From Myxococcus sp. RHSTA-1-4 (lineage in GTDB: Bacteria > Myxococcota > Myxococcia > Myxococcales > Myxococcaceae): a stretch of DNA of 64,000 bases. Location: assembly GCF_020037125.1 (NCBI RefSeq), contig NZ_JAIQDG010000009.1:62001-126000 (forward strand). Direction: 5' to 3'. A program made the position numbers and the translations under genes. Positions 34,160-43,295 of the stretch are shown here, piece by piece. Position 1 is the first letter of the stretch. Each line of letters opens with the position of its first letter. The notes beneath the pieces are model-generated. The model did not search any database. It had not been told where the DNA came from and was given only the letters and a program-made list of their open reading frames with translations.

Positions 34160-36679
34160 GTGAGAGTCGAGATGCAGCCGGATCAGCGGGGACGCGTGCT
34201 GGTGGTGGCCGCCAAGGAGGCGGGTGACGCCCTCATGGAGCGGCTCATGGCGAGCGGCTACCAGTGTGCGTCAACGGAGCAGGAGAGCGGCCTGTCCCAG
34301 GTGGCCGACGCGCTCCAGCCCGAGGTGGTGCTGCTGGCGGTGACGGCGAAGCGGGCGGCGGAGATGCTGGACTCGCTGCGCAAGGTGGAGCGCCTGCAGC
34401 GGCTCCCCGTGCTGGTGGACCTGGGCCGCACCCGCTCCGCGGAGGCCTTCAAACGTCTGGCAGTGGACGATTGGATTCGCAGCGCGGACGAGGTGGTGCC
34501 CCGGCTGGAGGCGGCGCTGCGCGCGGGCCGGCTGCGGGACAGGGAGGAGCGCATCCGGCTGCGGATGGGGATGCTGCTGGAAATCACCCAGGCGGCCACC
34601 AGCTCGCTGGAGCTGGAGGAAATCCTCCGCATCGCGGTGGACAAGGTGGGCCGCGTCACCGGGACGGACCGCTGCTCCGTGGTGCTGGTGGAGGGCAGCC
34701 ATGCCCGCACCGCCCGGGTGGTGGCCACGCAGGAGGACCCGAGCCTCGTCGAGCTGGACATCGAGGTGGCCCGCTACCCGGAGCTGCGCCGCGCGCTGGA
34801 GACGCGGGAGCCGGTGCTGATTGAAGAGGCGCAGCGCGACCCGCTGATGGCGGAGGTTCGCACCTCCATCGTCCCGCTGGGCGTGAAGTCCATCCTGGTG
34901 CAGCCGCTCATCTGCCAGGACGACCTGCTGGGCGCGCTCTTCCTGCGCGTGTCGCGGGTGGACGCGTCGTTCGGCCGGGACGAGCAGGAGTTCGCGCAGG
35001 CGGTGGCCGGCGTGCTGGCCAACTCCATCCGCAACGCGCGCCTGCACACGGCGGTGAAGAAGAAGCGCGAGGACCTGGAGCTGGCGTACGTGCAGCGCTA
35101 CCAGGAGCTGAACGACGCCAACCGCCGCCTCAAGGAGCTGAACCGGCTGAAGGACGAAATCATCGCCGTGTGCAGCCACGACCTGCGCGCCCCGCTCCAG
35201 GTCCTGCTGGGCCACGGCCGGCTGCTGCAGGAGGGCCCGCTGGAGGCCCAGCAGAAGCAGTCCGCCGAGGCGATGATTCGCCAGGGCAAGAAGATTCTCG
35301 GACTGGTGGAGTCGCTGCTGGAGAAGGGGAAGGGCGAGGCGGCGCGGCTGTCGATTGAGCCGCGGGTGCTGGACGTGGCGCAGCTGTGCCGGGACGCGGT
35401 CAACGAGCTGGAAATCCTGGCCGCCGACCGGGGCGTGTCCCTGCGCGCCGCGTGCCCGGACAGCCTGATGCTCATCGGCGACGAGGTGAAGCTGCACGAG
35501 GTGCTGCAGAACCTCATCACCAACGCCATCCACCATGCGAGCCAGGACGGCGAGGTGGTGGTGAGCACCCAGCGGCTGGCGCGGCCGGACGGGGACGCGG
35601 CCAAGATTTGCGTGCAGGACGACGGCGTGGGCATCCCCCCGGACGAGCTGCACCTGGTCTTCGACCGCTACCGCCACGGCGGCAAGGGCACGGGGCTGGG
35701 GCTGGCCATCTGCAAGGAGTTCGTGGAGCTGCACGGCGGGGAAATCTGGGCGGAGAGCCCTCCGGAGAAGGGGTGCATCTTCGTCTTCACCCTGCCGCTG
35801 GCGCAGGAGGCGCCGCGCAACCCGCGGCCGCAGCAGCCCGCCGTCACCTCGCCGCAGGAGCAGCCGCGCGTGCTGGTGGTGGAGGACGAGCCCGAAATCG
35901 CCGCCGTGCTGTCGGAGGTGCTGCGCTCCAAGTACCGGGTGGAGGTGGCGCGCGACGGCGCGGAGGGCCTGGCCAAGGCGCGCGCGCAGCGGCCGGACCT
36001 GGTGGTGATGGACGTGTTCCTGCCCAAGCTGGACGGCCTGGACGCGGCCATGGCGCTCAAGTCCTCGTCGGACACGGCCCAGATTCCCGTCATCCTCCTG
36101 TCCGCCCACCAGGGCGTGGCGGAGAAGGTCCGCTCGCTCAACCTGGGCGCGGTGGACTACATGAGCAAGCCGTTCAACGCGGTGGAGCTCCTCAACCGCA
36201 CCGAGCGCGCCCTCAAGCTGCGCCAGGGCGAGCGTGAGCAGCAGGAGAAGGAGCGCGCCAGCGCCCTGCAGCGGCGCACCGGCAGCGACCCGGCCACGGG
36301 CCTGCATGACCGGCGCGGGCTGCTGTTGCGGCTGGAGCAGGAGCTGACGCGCAGCCGGCGCTACCACCGCCCCTTGAGCCTCGCGGTGCTGCGGCCGGAC
36401 CGCCCGGTGGAGCCCGTGCCCGCCGCCATCTCCGACGTCATGCGCAAGCGGGTGCGCCACCCCGACGCCCTGTCCCACCTGGGCGGCGGCGTCTTCGTGG
36501 TCGTCCTCCCCGAGTGCCAGGCGGACGCCGCGCGCAACGTCATCAGCCGCATGCTGCCGGACGTGGAGAAGGTGACGGACACCGAGTACCGCTCGGCGGT
36601 GGCGGACGTGAGCCAGGACAGCGACCCGGTGGAGAAGCTGCTGGAAAAGCTGGGGGCGCCGCCTCCCGAGGAGACGTGA
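34160..36679 (+). CDS. sgmT: SgmT-like hybrid histidine kinase and c-di-GMP receptor
   Basis: An 839-residue cytoplasmic hybrid kinase. Order: receiver-like domain without phospho-Asp (about 12-125, VVLLAVTAK at the acceptor position), GAF (about 150-300), HisKA with His340 (CSHDLRAPL), HATPase (VQDDGVGIPPDEL, GTGLGLAI), receiver (Asp618 in VVMDVFLPKLDG, Lys670), and a C-terminal GGDEF-like domain. In the last, the active site is GGGVF (775-779), so cyclase activity is not expected, but RHPD (766-769) is kept exactly five residues upstream, the I-site that binds c-di-GMP. From memory this plan equals M. xanthus SgmT, which controls extracellular matrix composition with DigR; the neighbouring bacNOP order supports the assignment. 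GTG 34160 has GAGG at 6 nt. Confidence 0.82.
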   Translation: MRVEMQPDQRGRVLVVAAKEAGDALMERLMASGYQCASTEQESGLSQVADALQPEVVLLAVTAKRAAEMLDSLRKVERLQRLPVLVDLGRTRSAEAFKRLAVDDWIRSADEVVPRLEAALRAGRLRDREERIRLRMGMLLEITQAATSSLELEEILRIAVDKVGRVTGTDRCSVVLVEGSHARTARVVATQEDPSLVELDIEVARYPELRRALETREPVLIEEAQRDPLMAEVRTSIVPLGVKSILVQPLICQDDLLGALFLRVSRVDASFGRDEQEFAQAVAGVLANSIRNARLHTAVKKKREDLELAYVQRYQELNDANRRLKELNRLKDEIIAVCSHDLRAPLQVLLGHGRLLQEGPLEAQQKQSAEAMIRQGKKILGLVESLLEKGKGEAARLSIEPRVLDVAQLCRDAVNELEILAADRGVSLRAACPDSLMLIGDEVKLHEVLQNLITNAIHHASQDGEVVVSTQRLARPDGDAAKICVQDDGVGIPPDELHLVFDRYRHGGKGTGLGLAICKEFVELHGGEIWAESPPEKGCIFVFTLPLAQEAPRNPRPQQPAVTSPQEQPRVLVVEDEPEIAAVLSEVLRSKYRVEVARDGAEGLAKARAQRPDLVVMDVFLPKLDGLDAAMALKSSSDTAQIPVILLSAHQGVAEKVRSLNLGAVDYMSKPFNAVELLNRTERALKLRQGEREQQEKERASALQRRTGSDPATGLHDRRGLLLRLEQELTRSRRYHRPLSLAVLRPDRPVEPVPAAISDVMRKRVRHPDALSHLGGGVFVVVLPECQADAARNVISRMLPDVEKVTDTEYRSAVADVSQDSDPVEKLLEKLGAPPPEET

Positions 36680-36728
36680 CGACCCCGCGGGGAGGTGGGA
36701 CACGCCTGCACGCCGGGCGGGGCCGCGC

Positions 36729-36734
36729 TAGAAT
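36729..36734 (+). promoter_or_regulatory. possible -10 box just before the TPR gene
   Basis: TAGAAT lies 9 nt before the GTG at 36744, which would give an almost leaderless transcript. No -35 box is evident. CTCCTT in between is not a ribosome site on this strand. Confidence 0.3.
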
Positions 36735-36743
36735 CCTCCTTGC

Positions 36744-38615
36744 GTGAGCCCCTCCCGCCTCCTCGCCTCCGCGTTGCTCCTCGCCCTCGTGGCGAGAGGT
36801 GCCTCCGCGGCCCCGCCGAAGCGCCCGCGGGTGGACCGCGAGGCCATGCGCGAGGCCATGGACGCGGCGGCCACGGACGAGGAGAGCTTCTCGTCCTCCG
36901 CCAGCTACGCGAACTACCTCCAGGCGCGGCTGCTGCACCATGCCGGGGACCACCGGGGCGCGGTGGACGCGCTGCGCCTGTCGCTGGCCACGGATGACGG
37001 GCACCCGCTGCTGCTCACCCGGCTGGCGGAGGAGTACGCGCGCCTGGGAAGCCTGGACAAGGCCGAGCGCGAGCTGCGCCGGGCGGTGGAGCGCTCCCCG
37101 GCGTACTACCCGGCCCACGTGCTGCTGGGGCGGGTGCTGCTGGAGTCCGGCCGCTACACCCGGGCCCGCCTGCACCTGCGGCGCGCGGTGGCCCTCAAGC
37201 CGCGCGAGCCGGAGGCGTACCTGGTGCTGGCCCAGCTCCACCTGGAGGCCGGCGCCCCGGACGAGGCGGTGAAGGTGGTGGACGCGCTGGCGCTGGCGCT
37301 GCCCGGTGAGGCCTCGGGCTACCGGCGCCTGGGGCTGGCCCTGGCCGAGCGCGGCGATGTGGCGCGCGCCGAGCGCCTGCTGGTGGAGGCCAGCCGGAGG
37401 GACCCGGGCGACGTGGAGGTGCTGTCCGCGCTGGCGAAGCTGTACGAGGCCACGGGCCGGCCGGCCGAGGCCGAGGAGGCCCTGGCGAGCGCCTTGCGGA
37501 GAGATCCGGACAGCCAGGAGGTGCTGCTGGCCGCCGGCCGCGCCGCGCTCAAGGCCGGCTCGGTGGTGCGGGCCCGGGCCTACTTCGACCGGCTGCTGTC
37601 GCTGTCCACCGAGCCGGAGATGGCCGTGCGGGTGGCCTTCAGCTACCTGGCCGCGCGCGAGCCCGCCGCCGCGGCGGAGGTGCTGGACTCGGCCCGCCGC
37701 GCCGGGGAGGGCGAGCCCCGGCTGGCCTACTACGCGGGCCTGGTGCACGAGCGGATGCGCCGCTTCCCGGAGGCCGCCGCCGCCTTCGCCGCGGTGCCCC
37801 CGGGCCACGACGTCTTCCCCGACGCGCGCGTGCGCCGCGCCCGCTGCCTGTCGCTCGGAGGCGAGCACCCGCGCGCCCTGGCGCTGCTGCGCGCCGCCCT
37901 CCAGGACGCCCCGGAGGACGCGGAGGTCCGCACCCAGTACGCCCGGGCGCTGGAGCGCGCCGGCACGCCCGCGAAGGCCGAGGCCGTGCTGAAGGAGGGA
38001 CTGGCCGCCGCGCCCTCCGCCGCGCTGTATGACGCGCTCGCCGCAACCCTGCACCGGCAGGGGAGGGGGACGGAGGCGCTGGCCCTGCTGCGCGACGTGG
38101 TGGCGCGTACCCCTCGGGACGAGGAGTTGCTGTACGTGCTGGGCGCGGCCCACGAGCGGCAGGGCGATGTGGACGGCGCGCTGGCGCGGATGCGGGCGGT
38201 GCTGGAGGTGGACCCGGACCACGCCCCGGCGCTGAACTTCCTGGGCTACCTCATGGCCCAGGCGGGGAGGGACCTGGACGAGGCCGAGCGCAAGGTGCTG
38301 CGCGCGCTGGAGTTGCGCCCGGATACCGGGGCCTTCCTGGACTCGCTGGGGTGGGTGTACTTCCGGCGCGGCGAGTACCTGCGCGCGGTGGAGGCGCTGG
38401 AGCGGGCCTCCACGCTGTCCCCGGACGAGCCCGTCATCCTCGAGCACCTGGGGGACGCCTACCAGCGAGCCTCCCGCATGGAGGACGCGGCCAGCGCCTG
38501 GCGCCGGGCCCTGGACGTGCTGGCGCTGGACCCTGAGTCCGCCGAGCCCCCCGGGCAGCGCGCCGTGCTGGAGCGCAAGCTCAAGGCGCTACCCACGCGT
38601 GCGTCGGGCCGCTAA
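36744..38615 (+). CDS. secreted TPR-repeat protein
   Basis: A 623-residue protein with a signal peptide (RLLASALLLALVARGASA, cleaved before APPKR) and tetratricopeptide repeats along almost its whole length. Clear units include PLLLTRLAEEYARLGSLDKA, AHVLLGRVLLESGRYTRA, AYLVLAQLHLEAGAPDEA, VEVLSALAKLYEATGRPAEA and the C-terminal AFLDSLGWVYFRRGEYLRAV, LEHLGDAYQRASRMEDA. It should be a periplasmic scaffold. The start is GTG 36744. It lies between the kinase gene and a lipase gene; partners are unknown. Confidence 0.85.
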   Translation: MSPSRLLASALLLALVARGASAAPPKRPRVDREAMREAMDAAATDEESFSSSASYANYLQARLLHHAGDHRGAVDALRLSLATDDGHPLLLTRLAEEYARLGSLDKAERELRRAVERSPAYYPAHVLLGRVLLESGRYTRARLHLRRAVALKPREPEAYLVLAQLHLEAGAPDEAVKVVDALALALPGEASGYRRLGLALAERGDVARAERLLVEASRRDPGDVEVLSALAKLYEATGRPAEAEEALASALRRDPDSQEVLLAAGRAALKAGSVVRARAYFDRLLSLSTEPEMAVRVAFSYLAAREPAAAAEVLDSARRAGEGEPRLAYYAGLVHERMRRFPEAAAAFAAVPPGHDVFPDARVRRARCLSLGGEHPRALALLRAALQDAPEDAEVRTQYARALERAGTPAKAEAVLKEGLAAAPSAALYDALAATLHRQGRGTEALALLRDVVARTPRDEELLYVLGAAHERQGDVDGALARMRAVLEVDPDHAPALNFLGYLMAQAGRDLDEAERKVLRALELRPDTGAFLDSLGWVYFRRGEYLRAVEALERASTLSPDEPVILEHLGDAYQRASRMEDAASAWRRALDVLALDPESAEPPGQRAVLERKLKALPTRASGR

Positions 38616-38627
38616 GTTGGGGCGCAT

Positions 38628-39467
38628 ATGGCGCGTCACGACGAGGGCTTCTTCAGCGGCAGGGACGGGACCCGGCTCTTCTGGAGGTCCAGCTTCCCCG
38701 ACGCCGACCCGCGCGCGCACGTGGCCGTGGTCCACGGCTACGGAGACCACTTCGGCCGCTACCAGTACCTCACGGACGCGCTGCTGGCGGACGGCTTCGC
38801 GGTGCACGGCTTCGACTACCGCGGCCATGGCCGCGCCGAGGGGCGCCGGGCCTACTGCGAGCAGTGGCCCCACTACGTGGACGACCTGGAGGCGTTCTGG
38901 GCGCGGGTGCGCAAGGACGCGGGCGGGAAGAAGACCTTCCTGCTGGGCCACAGCCACGGCGGGCTGATGGCCGTGCACTGGGCGGGCCGCCTCAAGGTGG
39001 AGGGGCTGGCGGGCATGGTGCTGTCAGCCCCCTACTTCAAGCTGGCGATTACACCCCCGGCCATGAAGGTGATGGCCGCGCGCGCGGTGGGGAAGCTGGT
39101 GCCATGGCTGGCCCTCAAGACGGAGTTGGCCATCGAGGACCTGAGCAAGGACCCGGAGGTGCAGCGCGCCACCCGCGAGGACCCGCTCTACCTGCGCGTC
39201 GTCACACCGCGCTGGTTCCTGGAGTCTTCCAAGGCACAGGTCGAGGCGATGCTGCTGGCGCCGAAGATTCAAGCCCCGCTGTTCGTGCTGTGCGGCGCGG
39301 AGGACGGCGTGGCCGCTCCGGCGGCGGCACGGGTCTTCTTCGAGACGGCGGGCTCGGTGGACAAGAAGTTCAAGGAGTACCCCGGAATGCGTCACGAGCC
39401 GCTCAACGAGGTGGGGCGGGCGGAAGTCTTCCGGGATATCTCCGGCTGGATCTCCGCGCATCTCTGA
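38628..39467 (+). CDS. alpha/beta hydrolase, monoacylglycerol lipase/lysophospholipase type
   Basis: A 279-residue serine hydrolase. The oxyanion segment VAVVHGYGDHFGRYQYL, the nucleophile elbow LLGHSHGG (Ser), the acid in CGAEDGVAAP (Asp) and the C-terminal His in PGMRHEPLNE form the catalytic set. FDYRGHGRAEGRR is typical of the Hydrolase_4 (lysophospholipase) family. No signal peptide is seen, so it is likely cytoplasmic and acts on monoacylglycerols or lysophospholipids. The start lies 12 bp after the TPR gene. Confidence 0.88.
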   Translation: MARHDEGFFSGRDGTRLFWRSSFPDADPRAHVAVVHGYGDHFGRYQYLTDALLADGFAVHGFDYRGHGRAEGRRAYCEQWPHYVDDLEAFWARVRKDAGGKKTFLLGHSHGGLMAVHWAGRLKVEGLAGMVLSAPYFKLAITPPAMKVMAARAVGKLVPWLALKTELAIEDLSKDPEVQRATREDPLYLRVVTPRWFLESSKAQVEAMLLAPKIQAPLFVLCGAEDGVAAPAAARVFFETAGSVDKKFKEYPGMRHEPLNEVGRAEVFRDISGWISAHL

Positions 39468-39525
39468 CATAATCAGGTCGCCCGGCTCCCGCGTGAGGGG
39501 CCGGCGCGCTGGGTGAGGTCACCGC

Positions 39526-39867
39526 ATGGCAACGGGTGAAACGGGCATCATCGGCAAGGGCATCGTCATCAAGGGCAGCCTCACGGGAGGTGGGGACCTG
39601 GTCATCGAGGGGCGGGTGGAGGGGCAGATTGCCCTGAAGAACCACCTGACCATCGAAGGCACCGGGAAGGTGCAGGCGGACATCCGGGCCGAGGAACTGA
39701 CCATCAACGGTGAGGCGAGCGGCAACATCGACGCCTCGACCCGCGTGGCCATCAACGCCTCGGCCAAGGTGGCCGGCGACATCAAGGCGCCTCGCGTCGT
39801 CATCGAGGATGGGGCCGTGTTCAACGGCTCCATCGAGATGGACGTGCAGCTGCCGGACGACATCTGA
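39526..39867 (+). CDS. bacN: bactofilin BacN
   Basis: A 113-residue cytoskeletal protein made almost entirely of the bactofilin beta-helix: IIGKGIVIKGSLTGGGDLVIEGRVEGQI, LTINGEASGNIDAS, VAGDIKAPRVVIEDGAVFNGSI. It is the first of three bactofilin genes followed by padC, the order of the M. xanthus bacNOP-padC operon (from memory), in which the bactofilins form pole-anchored scaffolds that hold the ParABS segregation machinery. A 5-2-5 palindrome GGTGAGGTCACC (39512-39523) lies directly before the ATG and could mask the ribosome site. Confidence 0.88.
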   Translation: MATGETGIIGKGIVIKGSLTGGGDLVIEGRVEGQIALKNHLTIEGTGKVQADIRAEELTINGEASGNIDASTRVAINASAKVAGDIKAPRVVIEDGAVFNGSIEMDVQLPDDI

Positions 39868-39922
39868 GACTCACGCCGGGCTTCGCACGGCACACACCTT
39901 TCGAGAGGGGCGGACAACACTC

Positions 39923-40246
39923 ATGGCGAATACGGTCATTGGCTCGAGCATCGTCATCGACGGGGAGATCTCCGGAGACGAGGACCTGGTCATCCAGGGC
40001 ACCGTGAAGGGGAAGATCTCCCTCAAGGAGAGCCTCTTCGTGGAAGGCAGCGGCGTCGTCGAGGCGGACATCGAGACGCAGAACGTGGAGATCGCCGGCC
40101 GGGTGACGGGCAACATCGTCGCCAGCGACAAGGTGGAGCTGAAGACGGACTGCCGCGTGGTGGGCGACATCAAGGCCCCGCGCATCCTCATCGCCGACGG
40201 TGCCTCCTTCAAGGGCAACGTCGACATGGACATGAAGGAGCGCTGA
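39923..40246 (+). CDS. bacO: bactofilin BacO
   Basis: A 107-residue bactofilin. Repeating strands IVIDGEISGDEDLVIQGTVKGKISL, LFVEGSGVVEADIETQNVEIAGRV, GNIVASDKVELKTDCRVVGDI and the family ending ILIADGASFKGNVDM are visible. It has short tails, like BacN, and polymerises without nucleotide. The ATG follows a GAGGGGCGGA stretch. It is the middle gene of the bacNOP set, 3 bp before bacP. Confidence 0.9.
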   Translation: MANTVIGSSIVIDGEISGDEDLVIQGTVKGKISLKESLFVEGSGVVEADIETQNVEIAGRVTGNIVASDKVELKTDCRVVGDIKAPRILIADGASFKGNVDMDMKER

Positions 40247-40249
40247 TTC

Positions 40250-40936
40250 GTGGCCACCGCGAAGGAGCTCTCAGGGAGCAACAACGTCAACAACACCGTG
40301 GTGGGGCCCTCCATCCTCATCAGCGGCCGGTTGACGGGCGACGAGGACCTCACCGTCCGCGGGCGCGTGGAGGGTGAGCTGACGCTCAGCCGGACGCTCA
40401 TCGTGGAGCCCTCCGGCGTGGTGAAGGCGAACGTGGCGGTGAGGAACGCCATCGTCAGCGGCGTGGTGGTGGGCAACATCAACGCCACCGAAAGCGTGGA
40501 GCTGACCCGCGAGGGCCGCATGGTGGGCGACATCCGCGCCCCCCGCGTCATCATCGTGGACGGCGCCAGCTTCCGCGGCCGCGTGGACATGGGCGACGTG
40601 GAGCCGGGCCGCCTGCCGGCGGAGCGCCCCACGGTGGCGCGCCCGACGGCGGTGGCGCGTCCCGCCCTGCCGGCGCGTCCGACGGCGCCCGCGCGTCCGC
40701 CCGCGCCGCCTCCGCGTCCGGCGGCTCCGGCCGCCGCGCCGCGTCCGGCCGCCGCGCCGCCTCCGCCCGCCCGCCCGGCGGCCAAGCCGATGCCTCCGCC
40801 TCCGCCGCCCACGCGCGTGGAGGCCCGTCCGGCGCCCGCGCCGGCTGAGCAGCCGGCCGCCGCCGAACCGCCAACGCCCTCCGTCATGGGTGCTGGCGCG
40901 AAGAAGAAGGTCGTGGTGAAGAAGAAGGCCCGCTAG
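40250..40936 (+). CDS. bacP: bactofilin BacP with long Pro/Ala tail
   Basis: A 228-residue bactofilin starting with GTG. Residues about 12-115 form the beta-helix ([25 protein letters not shown] ... [17 protein letters not shown]). The following 100 residues are Pro/Ala/Arg-rich (repeating [20 protein letters not shown]-like units), and the C-terminus is strongly basic ([11 protein letters not shown]). The long tail distinguishes BacP from BacN and BacO and is likely a binding region. In M. xanthus BacP also recruits the GTPase SofG, as I recall. Confidence 0.9.
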   Translation: MATAKELSGSNNVNNTVVGPSILISGRLTGDEDLTVRGRVEGELTLSRTLIVEPSGVVKANVAVRNAIVSGVVVGNINATESVELTREGRMVGDIRAPRVIIVDGASFRGRVDMGDVEPGRLPAERPTVARPTAVARPALPARPTAPARPPAPPPRPAAPAAAPRPAAAPPPPARPAAKPMPPPPPPTRVEARPAPAPAEQPAAAEPPTPSVMGAGAKKKVVVKKKAR

Positions 40937-40945
40937 AGAGCATCG

Positions 40946-40973
40946 CCCGCGCCACCGGGGTCGGTGGCGCGGG
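40946..40973 (+). terminator. strong hairpin between bacP and padC
   Basis: A perfect 11-bp stem (CCCGCGCCACC / GGTGGCGCGGG) with a 6-nt loop GGGGTC, 9 bp after the bacP stop and 24 bp before the padC ATG. There is no T-run, so it may be an attenuator or mRNA-stabilising element setting the bactofilin:PadC ratio rather than a full terminator. Confidence 0.55.
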
Positions 40974-40997
40974 GGTGGTCAGACCAGGGGTGCCGCC

Positions 40998-42068
40998 ATG
41001 GACGCCGAGCACAGGGTTGACGGACAGGAAGGGATGCAGGGCAACGCGCCCGAGGGTGGCTCGCCGTCGTCGTCCGAGCCAACCGAGACGCAGTCCCACG
41101 CCGGTGATGGTGGCCACGGTGAGGGCTCGCCCCAGGGTGAGCAGCGCACCGAGGGCGAGCGTGGCCCCAACGGCGGAGAGCACCACGCCGAGGGTGAGCG
41201 CCCCAGCGGTGGCGAGCCCCCGGGTGAGCAGCGCGCCGAGGGCGGAGCGCCGCCCCAGGACACTGGCGCTCCATCCGCGGGTGGCGAGCCGGAACAGGGC
41301 GCCGAGCCCGCGCGTGAGGCCGCCGCCCAGGGTGAGGGTGCCCAGGCCGCTGCCGAGCAGGGCGGGCCCCAGGGGGCCGAGCCCGCACAGGAAGAATCCA
41401 TGGAGGAGGAGGGCGCCGAGGGTGGCGAGCCGGAGGAGCTGGCCGCGCCAGAGGAGCGCCTGGCGGGACGGGTGACGCTGATGCTGCTGCCGTTGGAGAA
41501 GCTGCTGGACGACACCACCTTCCAGCTCCGTCCGGAGGGGGATGTGTCCGGCCTGGCTACGGACATCGCCCGGCTGGGGCAGCTCTTCCCGGTGGACGTC
41601 CGTCCGGTGGGGGAGGACCGCTACCAGCTGGTGTGTGGCTTCCGCCGGGTGGCCGCGCTGCGCTTCCTCAAGCGGGACGCGGTGCAGGCGCGCGTGCACT
41701 CGGGCCTGACGGACGAGGACGCGCTCCTCATGTCCCTGGCGGAGGCCATCCACGCCACGCCGGTGGAGCCCGAGGTGCTGGAGGCCAAGCGCGAGCAGCT
41801 CGAGTCGCAGGGCCGGCTGAGCGCGGCGGTGCGCGACATGCTGGAGAAGGCGCTCGCCACCGAGGACACGCTGGCGCCGGAGGGCGTGGAAGAAGAAATC
41901 GACGCGGACGAGCTGGCGGCGGACGTGTCGCAGCGGCTCGGCGCCATCAACCAGGACCTGTCGCTGCTGGCGGACGTGTTCGCCGCGCTGGACGAGTCGC
42001 GCAAGGCGGAGCTGTTGATGCAGTTGAGGTACTCGTCGGAGCTGGTGGCGTACCTGGAGGGACTGTAG
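40998..42068 (+). CDS. padC: ParB-like CTPase PadC
   Basis: A 356-residue protein. Residues 1-150 are a disordered Gly/Glu/Pro-rich region with many (G)GE and GEQ units. Residues about 156-255 are a ParB/Srx domain: [17 protein letters not shown], then [14 protein letters not shown] (the GxRR-type nucleotide motif, 214-227) and [13 protein letters not shown]. The helix-turn-helix of true ParB is absent; instead a helical C-terminus (ISADE-type acidic helices ... [15 protein letters not shown]) follows. From memory M. xanthus PadC binds CTP and connects ParAB to the bactofilin scaffold. The gene follows bacP. Confidence 0.88.
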   Translation: MDAEHRVDGQEGMQGNAPEGGSPSSSEPTETQSHAGDGGHGEGSPQGEQRTEGERGPNGGEHHAEGERPSGGEPPGEQRAEGGAPPQDTGAPSAGGEPEQGAEPAREAAAQGEGAQAAAEQGGPQGAEPAQEESMEEEGAEGGEPEELAAPEERLAGRVTLMLLPLEKLLDDTTFQLRPEGDVSGLATDIARLGQLFPVDVRPVGEDRYQLVCGFRRVAALRFLKRDAVQARVHSGLTDEDALLMSLAEAIHATPVEPEVLEAKREQLESQGRLSAAVRDMLEKALATEDTLAPEGVEEEIDADELAADVSQRLGAINQDLSLLADVFAALDESRKAELLMQLRYSSELVAYLEGL

Positions 42069-42071
42069 GCC

Positions 42072-42638
42072 ATGGCGGATCCGCTCTCGCGAGACAGGGC
42101 CCGGCTGCTGGAGCTGCTCACGGAGCGCTCCTTCGAGCGTCGGCGCGTGGTGCTCTCGTCCGGCAAGGAGTCGGACTTCTACATCGACTGCAAGCGCACG
42201 GCGCTGCTGGCCGAGGGCCACTTCCTCATCGGCCGCCTGCTGCTGCAGTCCATCCTCCGCCACGCGCCGCAGGCGGTGGGCGTGGGAGGGCTGACGCTGG
42301 GCGCGGATCCGCTGGCGTCGGCGGTGAGCCTCACCGGCTACCTGTCGGGCCAGCCGCTCGCGGCCTTCATCGTCCGCAAGGAGCCCAAGGGCCATGGCAC
42401 CGGCCAGTGGATTGAAGGCCTGAGCGGCGTGGGCCCGGGCGCGGCGGTGGCCATCGTCGAGGACGTCGTCACCACGGGGGCGTCCACGCTCAAGGCGATT
42501 GAGCGCGCGCAGGAGGAGGGGCTGAAGGTGCTGGGCGCCTTCGCCCTGGTGGACCGGCTGGAGGGCGGCCGCGAGGCGGTGGAAGCCGCGGGCCACCGGC
42601 TCTTCACCCTGTTCACGCGCAAGGACTTCATCCCGTGA
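42072..42638 (+). CDS. pyrE: orotate phosphoribosyltransferase
   Basis: A 188-residue enzyme converting orotate and PRPP to OMP in pyrimidine synthesis. The PRPP-binding loop is VAIVEDVVTTGASTLKAI; SGKESDFYIDCKRTAL at the N-terminus and FIVRKEPKGHGTGQWIEG are typical of OPRTases. It starts 3 bp after padC and its stop overlaps the next gene (GTGA). The flexible catalytic loop is the KEPKGHG segment. Confidence 0.94.
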   Translation: MADPLSRDRARLLELLTERSFERRRVVLSSGKESDFYIDCKRTALLAEGHFLIGRLLLQSILRHAPQAVGVGGLTLGADPLASAVSLTGYLSGQPLAAFIVRKEPKGHGTGQWIEGLSGVGPGAAVAIVEDVVTTGASTLKAIERAQEEGLKVLGAFALVDRLEGGREAVEAAGHRLFTLFTRKDFIP

Positions 42639-43264
42639 GCAAGCCGTTCGCCGCCGTGGCGCTGCTGGCCCTGCTGGCCGGCTGCGTCACCACCCCGCCC
42701 AGCGCCGGAGAGCCGGCGCCGACCCTGCCGGACGAGCAGGCCGAGCAGGCCTACCGCTCCATCCTGGCGAAGTACTCGGGGCGGCACGAAATCTACGACG
42801 GCTTCGACACCCGCCTCTTCGTGGGCGCCACCCTGCAGACGCCCGCCTTCCGCGAGGCGCGGGTGCGGCGCCGGGCGGCCTTCCAGACGCTGCCGGAGAG
42901 CGAAGTGGAGCGGCTGCTCGCCATCGAGCGCGCCGAGGCCGCGCAGGTGCACGAGTTCTTCATGGGCGTGCACGTCAACGACTACCGCTACGCTCCATTC
43001 GACACCAGGCGCTCCATCTGGCGGCTGTCGCTGGTGACACCCACGGGCGAGGTGACGCCGACGAGCATCGACTGGATAGGCCGGGTGAACCTCGACACGC
43101 AGGCCTACTACCCCTACGCGGGCATGTTCTGGGTGGGCTGGAGGGTGCGGTTCCCCACCACGCTCCCCGACGGGCAGCCGGTGATTCCTCCGGGCACGGA
43201 GCAGGTGATGTTCCGCCTGTCCTCGTCCCTGGGGAAGGCCGAGCTGGTGATGTCCGCGCGGTAG
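42635..43264 (+). CDS. lipoprotein of unknown function
   Basis: A 209-residue protein coupled to pyrE by a GTGA overlap. The signal peptide ends LLALLAGC (Cys17), a clear lipobox. The mature domain has two parts: a helical segment (EQAYRSILAKYSGRHEIYDGFDTRLFVGATLQTP ... EVERLLAIERAEAA) and a C-terminal strand-rich part (IWRLSLVTPTGEVTPTSI ... FWVGWRVRFPTTLPDGQP). No domain family was recognised. The end converges on the LOG gene. Confidence 0.7.
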   Translation: MSKPFAAVALLALLAGCVTTPPSAGEPAPTLPDEQAEQAYRSILAKYSGRHEIYDGFDTRLFVGATLQTPAFREARVRRRAAFQTLPESEVERLLAIERAEAAQVHEFFMGVHVNDYRYAPFDTRRSIWRLSLVTPTGEVTPTSIDWIGRVNLDTQAYYPYAGMFWVGWRVRFPTTLPDGQPVIPPGTEQVMFRLSSSLGKAELVMSAR

Positions 43265-43295
43265 ACGCGGGTCATCCGGCCCCTCGCGCCGGGCC

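Noticed and set aside
36479-36493. Active diguanylate cyclase in the SgmT-like protein
   Set aside because: The active-site motif is GGGVF, lacking the acidic residues needed for catalysis.
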